NCBI RefSeq assembly: GCF_009906835.1
Contig: NZ_CP047652.1
Coordinates: 1,001,001 to 1,065,000, forward strand
Source of the DNA: Aristophania vespae
GTDB taxonomy: Bacteria; Pseudomonadota; Alphaproteobacteria; Acetobacterales; Acetobacteraceae
Length of the DNA stretch: 64,000 bases
Direction: 5' to 3'
Made by a program: the position numbers and the translations under genes. Below the pieces are notes generated by a model, which searched no databases, had not been told where the DNA came from, and saw nothing but the letters and a program-made list of their open reading frames with translations. Position 1 is the first letter of the stretch; the number at the start of each line of letters is the position of its first letter. Of the stretch, positions 9,767-20,129 are shown piece by piece.

Positions 9767-11128
9767 ATGTCTCAGCCTGCTCTTTCTCCAAATACACGCG
9801 GTCTTCATATCATCACTTGGGGTTGCCAGATGAATGTCTATGATAGTGCGCGCATGGCTGATGTATTACAGCCACTGGGTTATAGACCTGTTGAAACAGC
9901 AGAAGAAGCTGATATGATTATTCTCAACACATGCCACATACGTGAGCGTGCTGCCGAGAAAGTTTTTTCAGAGTTGGGACGGTTACGTCTTATTTGCGAG
10001 GCACGTAAAGCAGAAGGACATAACACGCTGTTAGCGGTTGCGGGTTGCGTTGCCCAGGCAGAAGGCGAAGAAATTCTTGCACGCGCCCCTTATGTCGATC
10101 TTATTCTGGGGCCGCAAACCTATCATCGCCTCCCCGAAATGGTAGCACGTGTCGCCCGCGCGGGGAAAACAGTTATTGAAACTGACTTTCCAGTCGAAAC
10201 TAAATTTGATTTCCTGCCCGAAGATGCAGCACCGCAGACAAATGGCAATTTAACAGCGTTTTTGACCATTCAGGAAGGGTGCGACAAATTCTGTTCTTTT
10301 TGCGTTGTGCCTTACACACGCGGCGCTGAGATAAGTCGTCCTGTTTCTTCAGTTATGGCAGAAGCATCACGATTAGTTCAAAGTGGCGTAAAAGAAATCA
10401 CCCTTCTTGGGCAGAATGTAAATGCTTATCACGGACTGGAAGATGACAAAATAGTCGGACTGGCCGGACTGGCTGAAAGATTACGCACCATTCCCGGCTT
10501 AGAGCGCGTACGCTACACAACCTCTCACCCTCGGGATATGGATCAGAGCCTTATTGATGCTCATAAGAATAATCCTATCCTCATGCCTTTTATTCATCTA
10601 CCCGTACAAAGTGGTTCTGACCGTATATTAAAAGCTATGAATAGAGGCCATACGGCAGAAGAATACCGAGATATTATCAGAAAACTTCGCCAGGCAAGGC
10701 CCGATATCGCACTCTCCTCTGATTTCATTGTTGGTCACCCAGGTGAAAGTGATAAAGATTTTGAAGAAACATTGCAGCTCGTCCGTGACGTTACTTTTGC
10801 GAGTGCCTATAGTTTTAAATACTCTCCTCGCCCTGGCACACCAGCTGCAGGACAGCCATTTCAGGTTGATGAGGACGTAAAAGACAAAAGATTAGCTATT
10901 CTTCAGGCTCTCTTGCGTGAGCAGCAAGATGCATTCAATGCGTCTTTGGTGGGAACTGTTCAGGATATATTAGTGACAAATACGGGCCGAAAAAAAGGGC
11001 AGCTTAATGGCCGCTCTCCTTATTTACAGCCTGTTCATTTTGAAGGTGATATATCCATTATAGGACAAGTTGTTAAAGTCAGAATTACCGATCAATTAAC
11101 GAACTCTCTTAGTGGGGTTCTTCTTTAA
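9767..11128 (+). CDS. miaB: tRNA-2-methylthio-N6-dimethylallyladenosine synthase MiaB
   Basis: Radical-SAM methylthiotransferase that adds the 2-methylthio group to i6A37 in tRNAs reading UNN codons. At 453 residues it has normal family length. The N-terminal domain carries the auxiliary-cluster cysteines (WGCQMN, Cys20; NTCHIRE; AGCVAQ). The radical-SAM CxxxCxxC is at Cys172/176/179 in [10 protein letters not shown], and a TRAM-like domain closes the protein. It leads the conserved miaB-phoH-ybeY-corC cluster, with phoH starting 16 bp after its stop. Nothing looks damaged. Confidence 0.96.
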   Translation: MSQPALSPNTRGLHIITWGCQMNVYDSARMADVLQPLGYRPVETAEEADMIILNTCHIRERAAEKVFSELGRLRLICEARKAEGHNTLLAVAGCVAQAEGEEILARAPYVDLILGPQTYHRLPEMVARVARAGKTVIETDFPVETKFDFLPEDAAPQTNGNLTAFLTIQEGCDKFCSFCVVPYTRGAEISRPVSSVMAEASRLVQSGVKEITLLGQNVNAYHGLEDDKIVGLAGLAERLRTIPGLERVRYTTSHPRDMDQSLIDAHKNNPILMPFIHLPVQSGSDRILKAMNRGHTAEEYRDIIRKLRQARPDIALSSDFIVGHPGESDKDFEETLQLVRDVTFASAYSFKYSPRPGTPAAGQPFQVDEDVKDKRLAILQALLREQQDAFNASLVGTVQDILVTNTGRKKGQLNGRSPYLQPVHFEGDISIIGQVVKVRITDQLTNSLSGVLL

Positions 11129-11143
11129 GGAGATAGCGGCCTT

Positions 11144-12243
11144 TTGACCACCACTTCCTCAAAAAACACCTCACAGCCCCGCTCAGACAATATTGTACGG
11201 ACAGCGAGCTTGCGCTTTGATAATAACGCGCTTTTACAACGCATTTTAGGTGAGCATGACAGGCACTTGGTCAGATTAGAACAAGGTTTGCATGTTCGAC
11301 TTTCCTGTCGGGGCAATCGTGTTGCAATTACAGGTGCCCCCAGCGATGTTGCTCAGGCACAAGCAGCATTTGAGGCGCTTTATCGTTTAGCGGAACAAGG
11401 TCATATTATCGACGCTGAGCAGGTTGCGGGGGTTATCAGACTCAGTGGCTCAATGCCTGTTGCTCCAGCTTCGTCATCACAACGCTCTTCAAAAACGGAG
11501 CCTGATGTAGGAGATTTAAAAACTCTACCCGCTTTTCAGACAAAACGCGGCATTATTACCCCCCGCTCACCTGGACAGGCAGCTTATATGAATGAGCTGG
11601 CCCAAAAAGAGCTTGTATTTGGGCTAGGGCCGGCCGGAACAGGCAAAACTTATTTAGCCGTAGCTCAAGCCGTATCAATGTTTCTTTCTGGGCAGGTAGA
11701 ACGCATAATTCTGTCTCGCCCCGCCGTTGAAGCCGGTGAGAAACTGGGATTTCTACCCGGTGATATGCGTGATAAAATCGACCCCTACCTACGCCCACTA
11801 TATGATGCCCTGCATGATATGATGCCAGGTGACCAGATTGCACGCCGTATCGCTGCGGGCGAAATTGAGGTTGCACCACTAGCTTTTATGCGAGGCCGCA
11901 CACTGGCTCATGCCTATGTGATTTTAGACGAGGCTCAAAATACGACTTTAGCTCAAATGAAAATGTTCCTCACCCGTATGGGAAACGGAACTCATATGAC
12001 AATAACTGGAGATCTTAGTCAGATTGACCTCCCCCCGGTGTGCCTTCTGGCTTAAAAGATGCTGTTGCAACTTTAGAGCACGTCCCTGAAATTGCTTTTT
12101 GTCATTTATCTTCGGCAGATGTCGTGCGTCACCCCCTTGTAGCCCGTATTATAGACGCCTATGACAAAGTATCTCGCCCTCAACGCTTCAACAACGGACC
12201 TTTAAATTATCATGGCTCTACAAAGCCCTCAGCAACGCGTTAA
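11144..12243 (+). CDS. PhoH-family ATPase, frameshifted
   Basis: A PhoH-like P-loop ATPase of about 366 residues, often found beside ybeY and probably acting on RNA. An N-terminal RNA-binding-like region is followed by Walker A (GPAGTGKT, residues 162-169) and Walker B (VILDEAQNT). The frame breaks after SQIDLPP. Adding one G to the GG after six Cs (12037-12038) restores GVPSGLKDAVATLEHV and the remaining C-terminus to 12243. Translation seems to start at TTG 11144, about 10 bases after AAGGAGA. The end overlaps ybeY by 32 bases. The break is a probable sequence error, since this operon gene is otherwise perfectly conserved. Confidence 0.88.
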
Positions 12244-12700
12244 TCTTTTAGTTGAAGACAAGCGCTGGCACAGGGCCGTACCCCAGCTTGAGCTTCTTGT
12301 TTCAAGAGCCTTTAATACGACTCAGCGTTTTTTGGGAAAAGAAACCAATATTACGTACCCTAATTTAGTTTTTTCAAATGATCGTCAGATCAAAAAACTT
12401 AATGCTCATTTTCGTGGACGTAACAAACCTACAAATGTCTTAACTTTTGATCCAACTTACCCTGGTGAGGGTGGTGATATAATTTTAGCTTATGAGACGA
12501 TGAAACGTGAATCTACAGAATCACAACGCTCGATGAAAAGTCATACAGCTCATTTAACCGTTCATGGCCTACTACATCTTGCAGGCCATGATCATTATCA
12601 CCCCGGAGAAGCCAGAGCTATGGAAACGCTAGAAACGCGCATATTATGTGCAATGCACTTTGCCGACCCCTGGAAACAGGGACGGAGACTAAACCGATGA
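12212..12700 (+). CDS. ybeY: endoribonuclease YbeY
   Basis: Zinc-dependent single-strand endoribonuclease needed for 16S rRNA 3'-end maturation and ribosome quality control. The 162-residue product has the family's three-histidine zinc site HGxLHLxGxDH at His118, His122 and His128. The conserved NVLTF segment lies earlier in the protein. Its start overlaps the end of phoH, and its TGA overlaps the ATG of the next gene (ATGA at 12697-12700), so the whole block is translationally coupled. Confidence 0.95.
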   Translation: MALQSPQQRVNLLVEDKRWHRAVPQLELLVSRAFNTTQRFLGKETNITYPNLVFSNDRQIKKLNAHFRGRNKPTNVLTFDPTYPGEGGDIILAYETMKRESTESQRSMKSHTAHLTVHGLLHLAGHDHYHPGEARAMETLETRILCAMHFADPWKQGRRLNR

Positions 12701-13620
12701 GCGACATGACGAGCTCGTCCGAACGGCCTAATTTACTTACTTTATTTAGCCGCAAACCCCGTGCGCAAAATTTACGACAATCTATTACTGCTTTAGTTAA
12801 AGAAGCCGCAAAATTATCGAAAGATACACCTGAATCTGCTGAACTTGACCGCCAAGAAAGAGCATTAATTTTAAACGTATTGCGTCTTTGCGATATCACG
12901 GCTGACGATGTCATGATACCAAGAGCTGATATTGTCGCAATGCCTGATAATCTCTCTTATGATGAGGCCCTAAACCTCATGAAAACAGAGCATCATTCTC
13001 GTTTGCCTGTTTATCATGAAGAGTTAGATGAAACTATCGGGATGATTCATGTAAAAGATCTGATTTCTTACGAGGGCCCCCGTGACGTTCTCGATCTTCA
13101 ATCACTTTTGAGACAACCTCTTTTTATTGCCCCTACTATTCCCGTTTTGGATTTAATGCTGCAAATGCGACAGCTCCGTACTCATATGGCGCTTGTCATT
13201 GATGAATATGGCAGCATTGATGGGCTTGTTACTATTGAAGATCTTATTGAGACGATCGTAGGTGATATTTCAGATGAGCATGACGAGCCCGTAACAACCC
13301 CTTGGCGAGTACGCGCTGATGGCTCAATAGATGTAGATGCTCGCCTCCCTATAGAAGTTCTGGAAGAAAAATTAGGTCCTGTTCTTACTGATAGTGAAAG
13401 AGAAGCAGAAATTGAAACAGTCGGTGGACTGGTTTTTCGTCTCGCTGAGCATGTCCCAACACGTGACGAAGTCATTATTCACCCTAGCGGGCTTGCTTTT
13501 CGAGTTTTAGATGCTGATACGCGCCATATTTTAGCTTTAAGAATGCGTGTACCTGATGATTGGGCAGAAAAACAAAAAAACATAACCCCACAAGGCAATG
13601 ATCATAACTCTGCCACTTGA
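12697..13620 (+). CDS. CorC/HlyC-type protein with CBS-domain pair
   Basis: A 307-residue cytosolic protein with a CBS-domain pair (about 65-190; key strings ADDVMIPRADIVAMP and IDEYGSIDGLVTIEDLIETIVGDI). It ends in a CorC/HlyC transporter-associated domain (about 205-295). Members of this family are linked to magnesium/cobalt efflux or membrane-damage tolerance; the exact role is not settled. I chose the ATG at 12697 because it overlaps the ybeY stop as ATGA. In many Proteobacteria lnt follows; here a thiol oxidoreductase gene comes next. Confidence 0.9.
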   Translation: MSDMTSSSERPNLLTLFSRKPRAQNLRQSITALVKEAAKLSKDTPESAELDRQERALILNVLRLCDITADDVMIPRADIVAMPDNLSYDEALNLMKTEHHSRLPVYHEELDETIGMIHVKDLISYEGPRDVLDLQSLLRQPLFIAPTIPVLDLMLQMRQLRTHMALVIDEYGSIDGLVTIEDLIETIVGDISDEHDEPVTTPWRVRADGSIDVDARLPIEVLEEKLGPVLTDSEREAEIETVGGLVFRLAEHVPTRDEVIIHPSGLAFRVLDADTRHILALRMRVPDDWAEKQKNITPQGNDHNSAT

Positions 13621-13685
13621 CGTGAAAGGTAAATCTTGCCTTTTTAGGACTGTTTCATTGACTAATCTTATTTTAGGATATTTTT

Positions 13686-14320
13686 ATGAATAAAATTTTT
13701 ATATCTCGTCGTTCTTTATTAAAAACTGTTCCTACTCTTTTAGTTGGATCGGCTATTGCGCAAAGCCCATTGGCCCACGCAGCTGAAACTACAAAAGATA
13801 GCCGCTTAAGCCCCGTATTATTGGAAACCCAGATGCTCCTGTTTTGGTTCAAGAATGGTTTTCTCTAACCTGCACGCACTGCGCTCATTTTGGAACTGAA
13901 GAATTCCCCAAAATTCGCAAGGAACTGATTGAAACAGGTAAAATTCGCTATCAGTTCCATGATTTTCCTATGGACCGCGTTGCTTTAGTTGCAGCAATGA
14001 TTGCGCGTTCATTACCCGAAACACGCTATGAAGCCTTTATTAGCTCACTTTTTTCACGTCAAATGAAATGGGCTTTCTCTGAAGGTGATCCTTTAGAGCA
14101 TTTACGGCAGGAAGCAGCTTTAGCTGGCATCTCTTCCAGTCAGTTTGATGAAATTCGCAATGACCAGAATTTCATCAAAGCTATTTCTGACAAAGTTGAT
14201 AGCGACACCAAAAAATATGATATTCAGGGCACACCCTATTTCCGGTTCAATAATGTCGCTTATGCTCAGGATCCCGAGACATTTGAGACATTCGCAGATC
14301 TCGTTAAAAAGGCTTCATAA
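13686..14320 (+). CDS. DsbA-family periplasmic thiol oxidoreductase, frameshifted
   Basis: A thioredoxin-fold protein exported to the periplasm, probably for disulfide formation. The N-terminus has a twin-arginine-like signal (RRSLLK then a hydrophobic stretch to AHA). The redox motif is CTHC, Cys63 and Cys66 once the frame is repaired. The cis-Pro loop GTPYFRFN lies near the C-terminus. The first frame stops at 13868. One more C in CCCC at 13811-13814 gives RIIGNPDAPVLVQEWFSLTC and continues to 14320, for about 211 residues. The smc gene starts 16 bp later. The break is a probable consensus error. Confidence 0.87.
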
Positions 14321-14336
14321 GTCTATTATCTGCTAA

Positions 14337-17300
14337 ATGTCTTCTTCTTATAAAGCCCACTTCGCCCGCTTAAAAATAGTCGGGTTCAAAAGTTTTGCCG
14401 ACGAAACAACTTTGGACATTCTCCCTGGTCTAACTGGTATTGTCGGACCTAATGGATGCGGAAAATCCAATATTGTTGAAGCGATCCGCTGGGTTATGGG
14501 CGAAGTGTCAGCCAAAACGCTGAGAGGCGGCGAAAGTGATGACCTCATTTTCGCCGGTTCTGCCAGCAGGCCAGCACGCAATATAGCGCGCGTTACCCTA
14601 CAGCTTGAAGATGCAAAAGGCTTGGCACCCGCCCCTTTTGAAGAAAGCGAGGAACTGGCTATCACCCGCCAGGCTGAACGTGGCTCTGGCAGTATTTACC
14701 GCATTAATGATCGCATAGTCCGTGCCCGTGATGTGCAGACTCTTTTTGCCGATCTGGCTACAGGGGCCCGCAGCTCTGCCATTATTAGCCAAAATCGCGT
14801 TAGCCAGCTTATAGGAGCAAAGCCAGAAGAACGGCGTGCCATTCTTGAAGAGGCAGCCAATGTCACAGGATTGCATGTTCGCAAGCATGATGCTGAGCTT
14901 AAATTAAAACAGGCTGAAAATAATCTTGAGCAGGCTGAGTTACATGCAACTCAGCTACATCAACGGTTGGAACTGCTTACACAACAGGCAGCGCAGGCAC
15001 GGCGTTACCGGGAACTCTCACAAGATATAAGACGGTTCGAATCACGTTTACGCCGCTTAAAGCATATGCAGGCACAAAATAACGTTAGTGCAACAAGCCA
15101 GGAAATTACCCAAACTCAAAGCCAACTAGCTGACCTTGAAAAAACACTTCAAGAAAAAAATGTTGCTGTTGCTGATCTAAAAAAAGAATATGACGAGCAG
15201 TCGCTTCAGCTCAATGCGCTTCGTCCTCGTTTAGAAGAACAAAAGCTTCAGCTTGAAATTGCACAAAATAATCTATCTCATATTCAAAAAGCATGGGATG
15301 AACGCTTAAAAACAATTATAGACATTAACGCTGATCTTGATCGCGCTGAAAAGCGTTCTGCAACGCTTCATGAAGAAGAAAAACGCTCTCAAGAATTACT
15401 GACTCAGCTGGAAAAAACACTTGAAACTGAGTTCAAAAATCTACCTGACTTAAAAACCCAGTTAGAGCAAGAAGAACAGGCTCTTTCTCAGCGTAAAGCA
15501 CAATATGATGACGCCAAAGAGGATTATCATAAGGCAAATTTGAGCTATGAAACGGCCCGCAACCTTTATGAAAACCTCACACTGCATCATAAGCAAAATT
15601 TATCTTCACTAGACCGTATTCAGTCTGAACTATTACAGATTGAAAAATCACGTTTTGAGTTAGACTCTCTTACAGAAGCGGAAGAAAGAGTTAAATCCAC
15701 AGCTCAGTCTGTCTCTGAGGCAGAAAAAGAAAAACAAAATTACGCTGACATTAGTCAAAATAAAAAAATTGAGCTTGAAAAAGCTCGGTCTGCTTTAGAA
15801 AATACGTTACGTGTCCAAAAACATCTAACATCTGAAATACAGTTAGTATCAAAAAAATTAGAGGCCCTTAAAGTTCGATACGACCGCTTTTTATCTGACA
15901 AGCATAATATTGAAAATTCTTTGATCACTCCAGAAATACTGACCACTAAAAAACAGGAAGTTGACAAAGCACAGTCTTTATTACTCGAAACAGAAAACAA
16001 AGAAAAAGAACTAAGAGAGCTTAAAGATAAAGAAGAAGAAATTTGGTATAAAGCAAGAACTGACCATAAGGAAAAAACCCAGAAGAGAAATATCATTTCT
16101 CTGGAAATAGAGCGGCTGAAGTATGCTCAACAAACAACCGCACAGCAAATTTTACAAGCTAAAAAAACTCTGGATGAAGCCAAACAAAATGTCACAAACT
16201 TTGAGCAGGTAGAACAATTACGCTCAGAACTTGTTGAAAAAGAAACATTATATTCTACAGCTTCAGAAGAGCTTCAAAACTGGCGTAAAGAACTCAAAAC
16301 ATCTTTTGGGGACTTAAATAAAACGCGCCAAAAACTCCATAATGAAGAACTTCAGCTTCTTAGACTCAAAGGCCAAATACAAAGCTTAAGAAATTCTCTT
16401 TATAGTAGGACTATAGATGCAGAATCTTCTATGCTTGAAACTTTAGATTTTCCGGCAGAACTTAACCAAGCCCTTGCTATGGCTTTAGCTGAAGGTCTCG
16501 AAGCGAATTTATTGGCCGAAAACGATACAGCTTCGGATATAACAAAGTTAAAACGTGCCTGGCGGTGCCTCCCTCCTTTCAAAGAGACTCAAACTCCACC
16601 TTCAGATCTCAAACCCCTTGCAGAATTTGTAAAAGCCCCTCCTGCCCTTACGCGCGCTTTGGCTTCGATTTACCTTTTAGAAAATGAGCAGCAAGGCGCA
16701 GAGCTCCAGCAACATTTATTGCCTGGCCAATCACTCGTAACACGAGAAGGCGCCATTTGGCGTTGGGACGGTTTTATTCAGAGTGCCCAACAACATTCTT
16801 CTGAGGTTAAAAAACTTGAAAATCTGCAAAAACTTAAAGAGTTGGAGCCTAAAAAAGAAGCTGTAAAAAACTCAATAAGTGAGACTGAGCTTGAGCTAAA
16901 AAACGAAAAAGACCGTAATGACTCGCTTCAGGAAAAAATTGATAAAAAACGCGCTTTTATCGAGACACTTGTTAAACAGCTCCATAATCTGCGCTTTAAA
17001 GTGCAAGAGCAGGAACATGGCAAAGAACTCTCTCACCGCAAAATTCAGCACGCTCTTGAGCATATAGAAAAAAGCACAGCCCACGCAGAGGAAATTAAAA
17101 ATAACCTTACCTCTTTGCAAAATTCTCTTTCAGAACTTGATATAACTCTTAAGACTATAGTGCCTAATCAGGATAAAGTCGCTCAAGCAAGAGAGGCTTT
17201 ATCGCAGGCGCATCAAAAACATCAAGAAGCATTTAAGTCTTTCAACGCTATTGAACGACATTACTCTCAGTCAGAGCTGGTTTATGAGAATTCTTTAGCC

Positions 17301-18887
17301 CGGCTGAAAGATCTAGCCTCTTCTATAACGCATCTGGAAGCTGAACTGGAAAGCGCGAAACAGCAAAAAGAAAAACAGCAAAAGCAGCTTCTTGAACTTG
17401 ATTTAGAAGGCCCTAAGCAAGCTGTTGCAGCAGCGCAAACAAGACTTGATGAGAGTATAAAAACTCTCTCACAGTTAGATGCACATTATCAAAATTTACG
17501 TCAGGAACATTTACGGGCGCAGCAAAAATTTAACATCCTTACGCAGCAGCAGGCATCTACATCTGGGCGTCGAGACACTTTACGCAACCAGCTTGAATTG
17601 CAAAATAAAATTTGTCAGTCCCTTGATAGCGAAGTCAAAGAAGCTTTATCCCGTTTAGAGTCTCTTGCTCCTTTAGAAGATCAAATTAAAAAACTTGACG
17701 CTTTAAAAGTTAAATTTGATGAAGATAGCAGGAACTACCAGCAAAAACGCAAAGATTTTGTTGAATGCGAAAGAAAAGCTCGGTCTCTAGAAGAACAGAT
17801 TTCTACCATAAAATTCAAATATCAAGCCGCGAGTGCTGAAAAAGAGCATATTCTGGCAGAGCTACAAACACTACAACAACGTAAACACGCTTTCGAACTT
17901 TCACAGGACTCTCAGGTCAATCCCAAACAGCTGACCGCACAAGTAGAAAAACATAAGTCGCTTTATACAGCACTAAAAGAACAATTTGATTCAGCTACTC
18001 AAAAAACCTCATCGCTACAAACAGACTTAAATTCTAAACAGAAAGAATTTGCTGACCTGCAAGATAGACGCACTATTTTGCGCGAAACGTTGAGCGGTTT
18101 AACTGAGCGTTTAAAGCAGGTTCAGCATGTTTTAACACAACTCCAAACACATGATCCTTTAGAAGAGTCTCAACAAGATGATTCTGAAGATGATGATTTG
18201 GCTGGAAAGAGTGTTACGAGCTTGCGGCACCTTCTTGCCCGCACACAACAAGAGCGAGAAAATTTAGGCGGCGTTAATCTTGGCGCAGATGACGAATATA
18301 ATAGCGCTAAGGAAGAATCAGACCAGCTTCATAAAAAGCTTACCGAATTAACAGAAGCGATTAGTCGTTTACGCAAAGCCATTAGTTCTATCAATAAAGA
18401 AGGCAGAATGCGTATTAACAAAGCCTTCTCAGAAATGGATCAGCATTTTCAAACATTATTTTCTCGCATGTTTGATGGGGGAAAAGCCCATTTAAGCTTT
18501 GTTGGAAGCGACGACCCATTAGAAGCAGGGTTAGAAATTTATGCTCAACCCCCAGGAAAAAAACTTTCAACTCTGTCTTTGCTCTCTGGCGGTGAACAGG
18601 CTTTAACAGCTCTCTCTCTCATATTTGCAGCCTTTTACTGTACGCCAGCTCCAATATGTGTTTTGGATGAAGTAGATGCGCCATTAGATGATGCCAATGT
18701 CGAACGATTTTGTCGCCTTATTGCTGACCTTCAAAAGCAGGCAAACACACGTTTTCTGGTCGTAACACATCATCAAACAACAATGGCACATATGAATCAG
18801 CTTTTTGGTGTTACAATGCAGGAAAGAGGCGTAAGCCGACTGCTTTCGGTCAACCTTAATGATGGCTTAAAATTTATAGGGAGTTGA
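14337..18887 (+). CDS. smc: chromosome segregation protein SMC
   Basis: A 1516-residue condensin ATPase that loops and compacts DNA. Walker A is GPNGCGKS at 37-44. Two long coiled-coil arms (about 170-680 and 820-1290) flank a hinge at about 690-820. The C-terminal head holds the ABC signature LSGGEQALTALS near residue 1415 and Walker B VLDEVDAPLDD near 1440. It is longer than the usual 1150-1200 residues because the coiled coils are extended. I see no scpA or scpB in the window. The reading frame is intact over 4.5 kb, which contrasts with the broken genes around it. Confidence 0.96.
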   Translation: MSSSYKAHFARLKIVGFKSFADETTLDILPGLTGIVGPNGCGKSNIVEAIRWVMGEVSAKTLRGGESDDLIFAGSASRPARNIARVTLQLEDAKGLAPAPFEESEELAITRQAERGSGSIYRINDRIVRARDVQTLFADLATGARSSAIISQNRVSQLIGAKPEERRAILEEAANVTGLHVRKHDAELKLKQAENNLEQAELHATQLHQRLELLTQQAAQARRYRELSQDIRRFESRLRRLKHMQAQNNVSATSQEITQTQSQLADLEKTLQEKNVAVADLKKEYDEQSLQLNALRPRLEEQKLQLEIAQNNLSHIQKAWDERLKTIIDINADLDRAEKRSATLHEEEKRSQELLTQLEKTLETEFKNLPDLKTQLEQEEQALSQRKAQYDDAKEDYHKANLSYETARNLYENLTLHHKQNLSSLDRIQSELLQIEKSRFELDSLTEAEERVKSTAQSVSEAEKEKQNYADISQNKKIELEKARSALENTLRVQKHLTSEIQLVSKKLEALKVRYDRFLSDKHNIENSLITPEILTTKKQEVDKAQSLLLETENKEKELRELKDKEEEIWYKARTDHKEKTQKRNIISLEIERLKYAQQTTAQQILQAKKTLDEAKQNVTNFEQVEQLRSELVEKETLYSTASEELQNWRKELKTSFGDLNKTRQKLHNEELQLLRLKGQIQSLRNSLYSRTIDAESSMLETLDFPAELNQALAMALAEGLEANLLAENDTASDITKLKRAWRCLPPFKETQTPPSDLKPLAEFVKAPPALTRALASIYLLENEQQGAELQQHLLPGQSLVTREGAIWRWDGFIQSAQQHSSEVKKLENLQKLKELEPKKEAVKNSISETELELKNEKDRNDSLQEKIDKKRAFIETLVKQLHNLRFKVQEQEHGKELSHRKIQHALEHIEKSTAHAEEIKNNLTSLQNSLSELDITLKTIVPNQDKVAQAREALSQAHQKHQEAFKSFNAIERHYSQSELVYENSLARLKDLASSITHLEAELESAKQQKEKQQKQLLELDLEGPKQAVAAAQTRLDESIKTLSQLDAHYQNLRQEHLRAQQKFNILTQQQASTSGRRDTLRNQLELQNKICQSLDSEVKEALSRLESLAPLEDQIKKLDALKVKFDEDSRNYQQKRKDFVECERKARSLEEQISTIKFKYQAASAEKEHILAELQTLQQRKHAFELSQDSQVNPKQLTAQVEKHKSLYTALKEQFDSATQKTSSLQTDLNSKQKEFADLQDRRTILRETLSGLTERLKQVQHVLTQLQTHDPLEESQQDDSEDDDLAGKSVTSLRHLLARTQQERENLGGVNLGADDEYNSAKEESDQLHKKLTELTEAISRLRKAISSINKEGRMRINKAFSEMDQHFQTLFSRMFDGGKAHLSFVGSDDPLEAGLEIYAQPPGKKLSTLSLLSGGEQALTALSLIFAAFYCTPAPICVLDEVDAPLDDANVERFCRLIADLQKQANTRFLVVTHHQTTMAHMNQLFGVTMQERGVSRLLSVNLNDGLKFIGS

Positions 18888-18897
18888 CGAGACCTTT

Positions 18898-18942
18898 TTT
18901 CAAGCAGAAGAATAGAACAGAATTTTAAATTCTGCTTTGAAA
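18898..18942 (+). other. inverted repeats covering the start of the metallophosphoesterase gene
   Basis: TTTCAAGCAGAA (18898-18909) can pair with TTCTGCTTTGAAA (18930-18942) with one bulge. A competing inner palindrome, CAGAATTT-T-AAATTCTG, occupies 18918-18934. The presumed TTG start of the next gene (18937-18939) lies inside the outer right arm. This may simply be a weak terminator for smc, or it may hide the start codon. Confidence 0.5.
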
Positions 18943-19674
18943 GGTCATCTCATTTTTACCGTACCAACCTTAAGTGCAGCCATTTTAAATCGCATCAAAA
19001 AATTTGGTGTTAGGGTGGTGGGCGACGTGCATGGCGATTCTAACGCTTTCAAGCATGCATTAGCCACTGAACGCTACATTATTCAACTTGGTGACTTAAC
19101 CGATTATGGCCCAGATAATGTTGGTGTTTTAAAGCAAATTCTTCAGTTATTAAAAACTGAAAGAGGCATGTTTGTTCTTGGTAATCATGACAGAAAACTG
19201 GCTCGCTCTTTAGCCGGACGTCAGGTAAGACCAGACAAAGCCCTCGAAAAAACATTAGAAGAAATATTTGCATTAGGAAGCCAGGAATTCCCTTACCAAA
19301 TCCATAATGCCATCGAACAAGCTCCTGCCTGGCAGCGCATTAATCAAACATTTTTCATACATGGTGGGTTTCATAGCTTTATGCTCACCAACCCTCCCCC
19401 CAAAACAGGCATTAATAAAATTTCTGCAGCCCTGGCCAGAGCACTTTTTGGTGAGGTAACTAATAAAATACAGCCAGACGGCTATCCTGAACGGCTTTTA
19501 AACTGGGTTGATAGAATCCCCGAAGACATTACAGTCTATGTTGGCCATGATCGACGCTCGACTGATGGACGCCCTTGGGTTAAAGAAGGCAGGCTCGGTG
19601 GGAAAGCCATTTTCATGGATCTGGGTGCCGGGAAAGATGGACATTTAGCATGGGTTGACCTTGATGAGCTCTAA
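18937..19674 (+). CDS. metallophosphoesterase (calcineurin-like/PPP-type)
   Basis: A 245-residue cytosolic phosphoesterase of the calcineurin superfamily. Metal-binding motifs appear in order: GDVHG (Asp30, His32), GDLTDYG (Asp53), GNHD (Asn83, His84), then the later histidines in FIHGG and YVGHDRR. This layout fits serine/threonine phosphatase or diadenosine-tetraphosphatase-like enzymes; the substrate cannot be told from sequence. No ATG is available upstream of the motifs, so TTG at 18937 is the likely but weak start, and it sits in an inverted repeat. Its end overlaps the chorismate mutase gene by 11 bases. Confidence 0.8.
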   Translation: MKGHLIFTVPTLSAAILNRIKKFGVRVVGDVHGDSNAFKHALATERYIIQLGDLTDYGPDNVGVLKQILQLLKTERGMFVLGNHDRKLARSLAGRQVRPDKALEKTLEEIFALGSQEFPYQIHNAIEQAPAWQRINQTFFIHGGFHSFMLTNPPPKTGINKISAALARALFGEVTNKIQPDGYPERLLNWVDRIPEDITVYVGHDRRSTDGRPWVKEGRLGGKAIFMDLGAGKDGHLAWVDLDEL

Positions 19675-19993
19675 AAACTTTCAAGATTCACACGATGTAG
19701 ATCTTCTAAACGAACTTCGTCATAGCATTGATAATATCGATGCTGCCCTCATCTATATGCTCTCTGAGCGTTTTAAATGCACCAGACAAATTGGCTTTAT
19801 CAAAGCTCAAACGAACCTGCCAGCCACAGATAATAAAAGAGAATCAAACCAAAAGCAGCGCCTGCGCGCATTGGCAAAAGACTCGTCTTTAAATCCAGAT
19901 TTCGCAGAGCAGATTTTTGATCTTATTGTCTCAGAGGTAGTAAAAAATCACAAAGATATTTCTCGACAACTAAATAATAAACAACAAAAATAA
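19664..19993 (+). CDS. chorismate mutase, AroQ class
   Basis: A stand-alone 109-residue AroQ-fold chorismate mutase, converting chorismate to prephenate for phenylalanine and tyrosine. Visible family features are the first helix LLNELRHSIDNIDAALIYML with its Arg and Asp, the RFKCTRQIGFIKAQ segment carrying catalytic Arg and Lys, and a three-helix layout with no other domain. The ATG at 19664 overlaps the upstream gene, suggesting coupling; a TTG nine bases earlier is possible. Chorismate synthase (aroC) and shikimate dehydrogenase (aroE) are elsewhere in the window. Confidence 0.85.
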   Translation: MSSKNFQDSHDVDLLNELRHSIDNIDAALIYMLSERFKCTRQIGFIKAQTNLPATDNKRESNQKQRLRALAKDSSLNPDFAEQIFDLIVSEVVKNHKDISRQLNNKQQK

Positions 19994-20129
19994 TAATTTA
20001 TTCTTAAGAAAACCGGGATAATTATCAATACACAAAAAAGTGTTTGCTTAGGAATTTTATCCTCTTCCCTAGAAGAGAAAAATACTTCACAAAGAGCGGC
20101 AGGTCTAACACCCGTTTTGAGGTGCCGAT
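19994..20129 (+). promoter_or_regulatory. leader region of sldBA
   Basis: AT-rich upstream region of the polyol dehydrogenase operon. It holds a short perfect hairpin, CTCTTC-CCTA-GAAGAG (20062-20077), and a good ribosome site (GAGGTG) about 7 bases before the sldB ATG. I could not assign -35/-10 boxes with confidence. Confidence 0.4.

Noticed and set aside
11556-11879. 107-codon open frame antisense to phoH
   Set aside because: Opposite a well-conserved ATPase core; no protein-like features.
15032-15046. ACGGTTCGAATCACG, like a tRNA T-arm
   Set aside because: Lies inside smc coding sequence with no acceptor or anticodon stem around it.
15755-16096. 113-codon open frame antisense to smc
   Set aside because: Shadow of the coiled-coil coding region: biased Ser/Phe/Leu composition, no start context.
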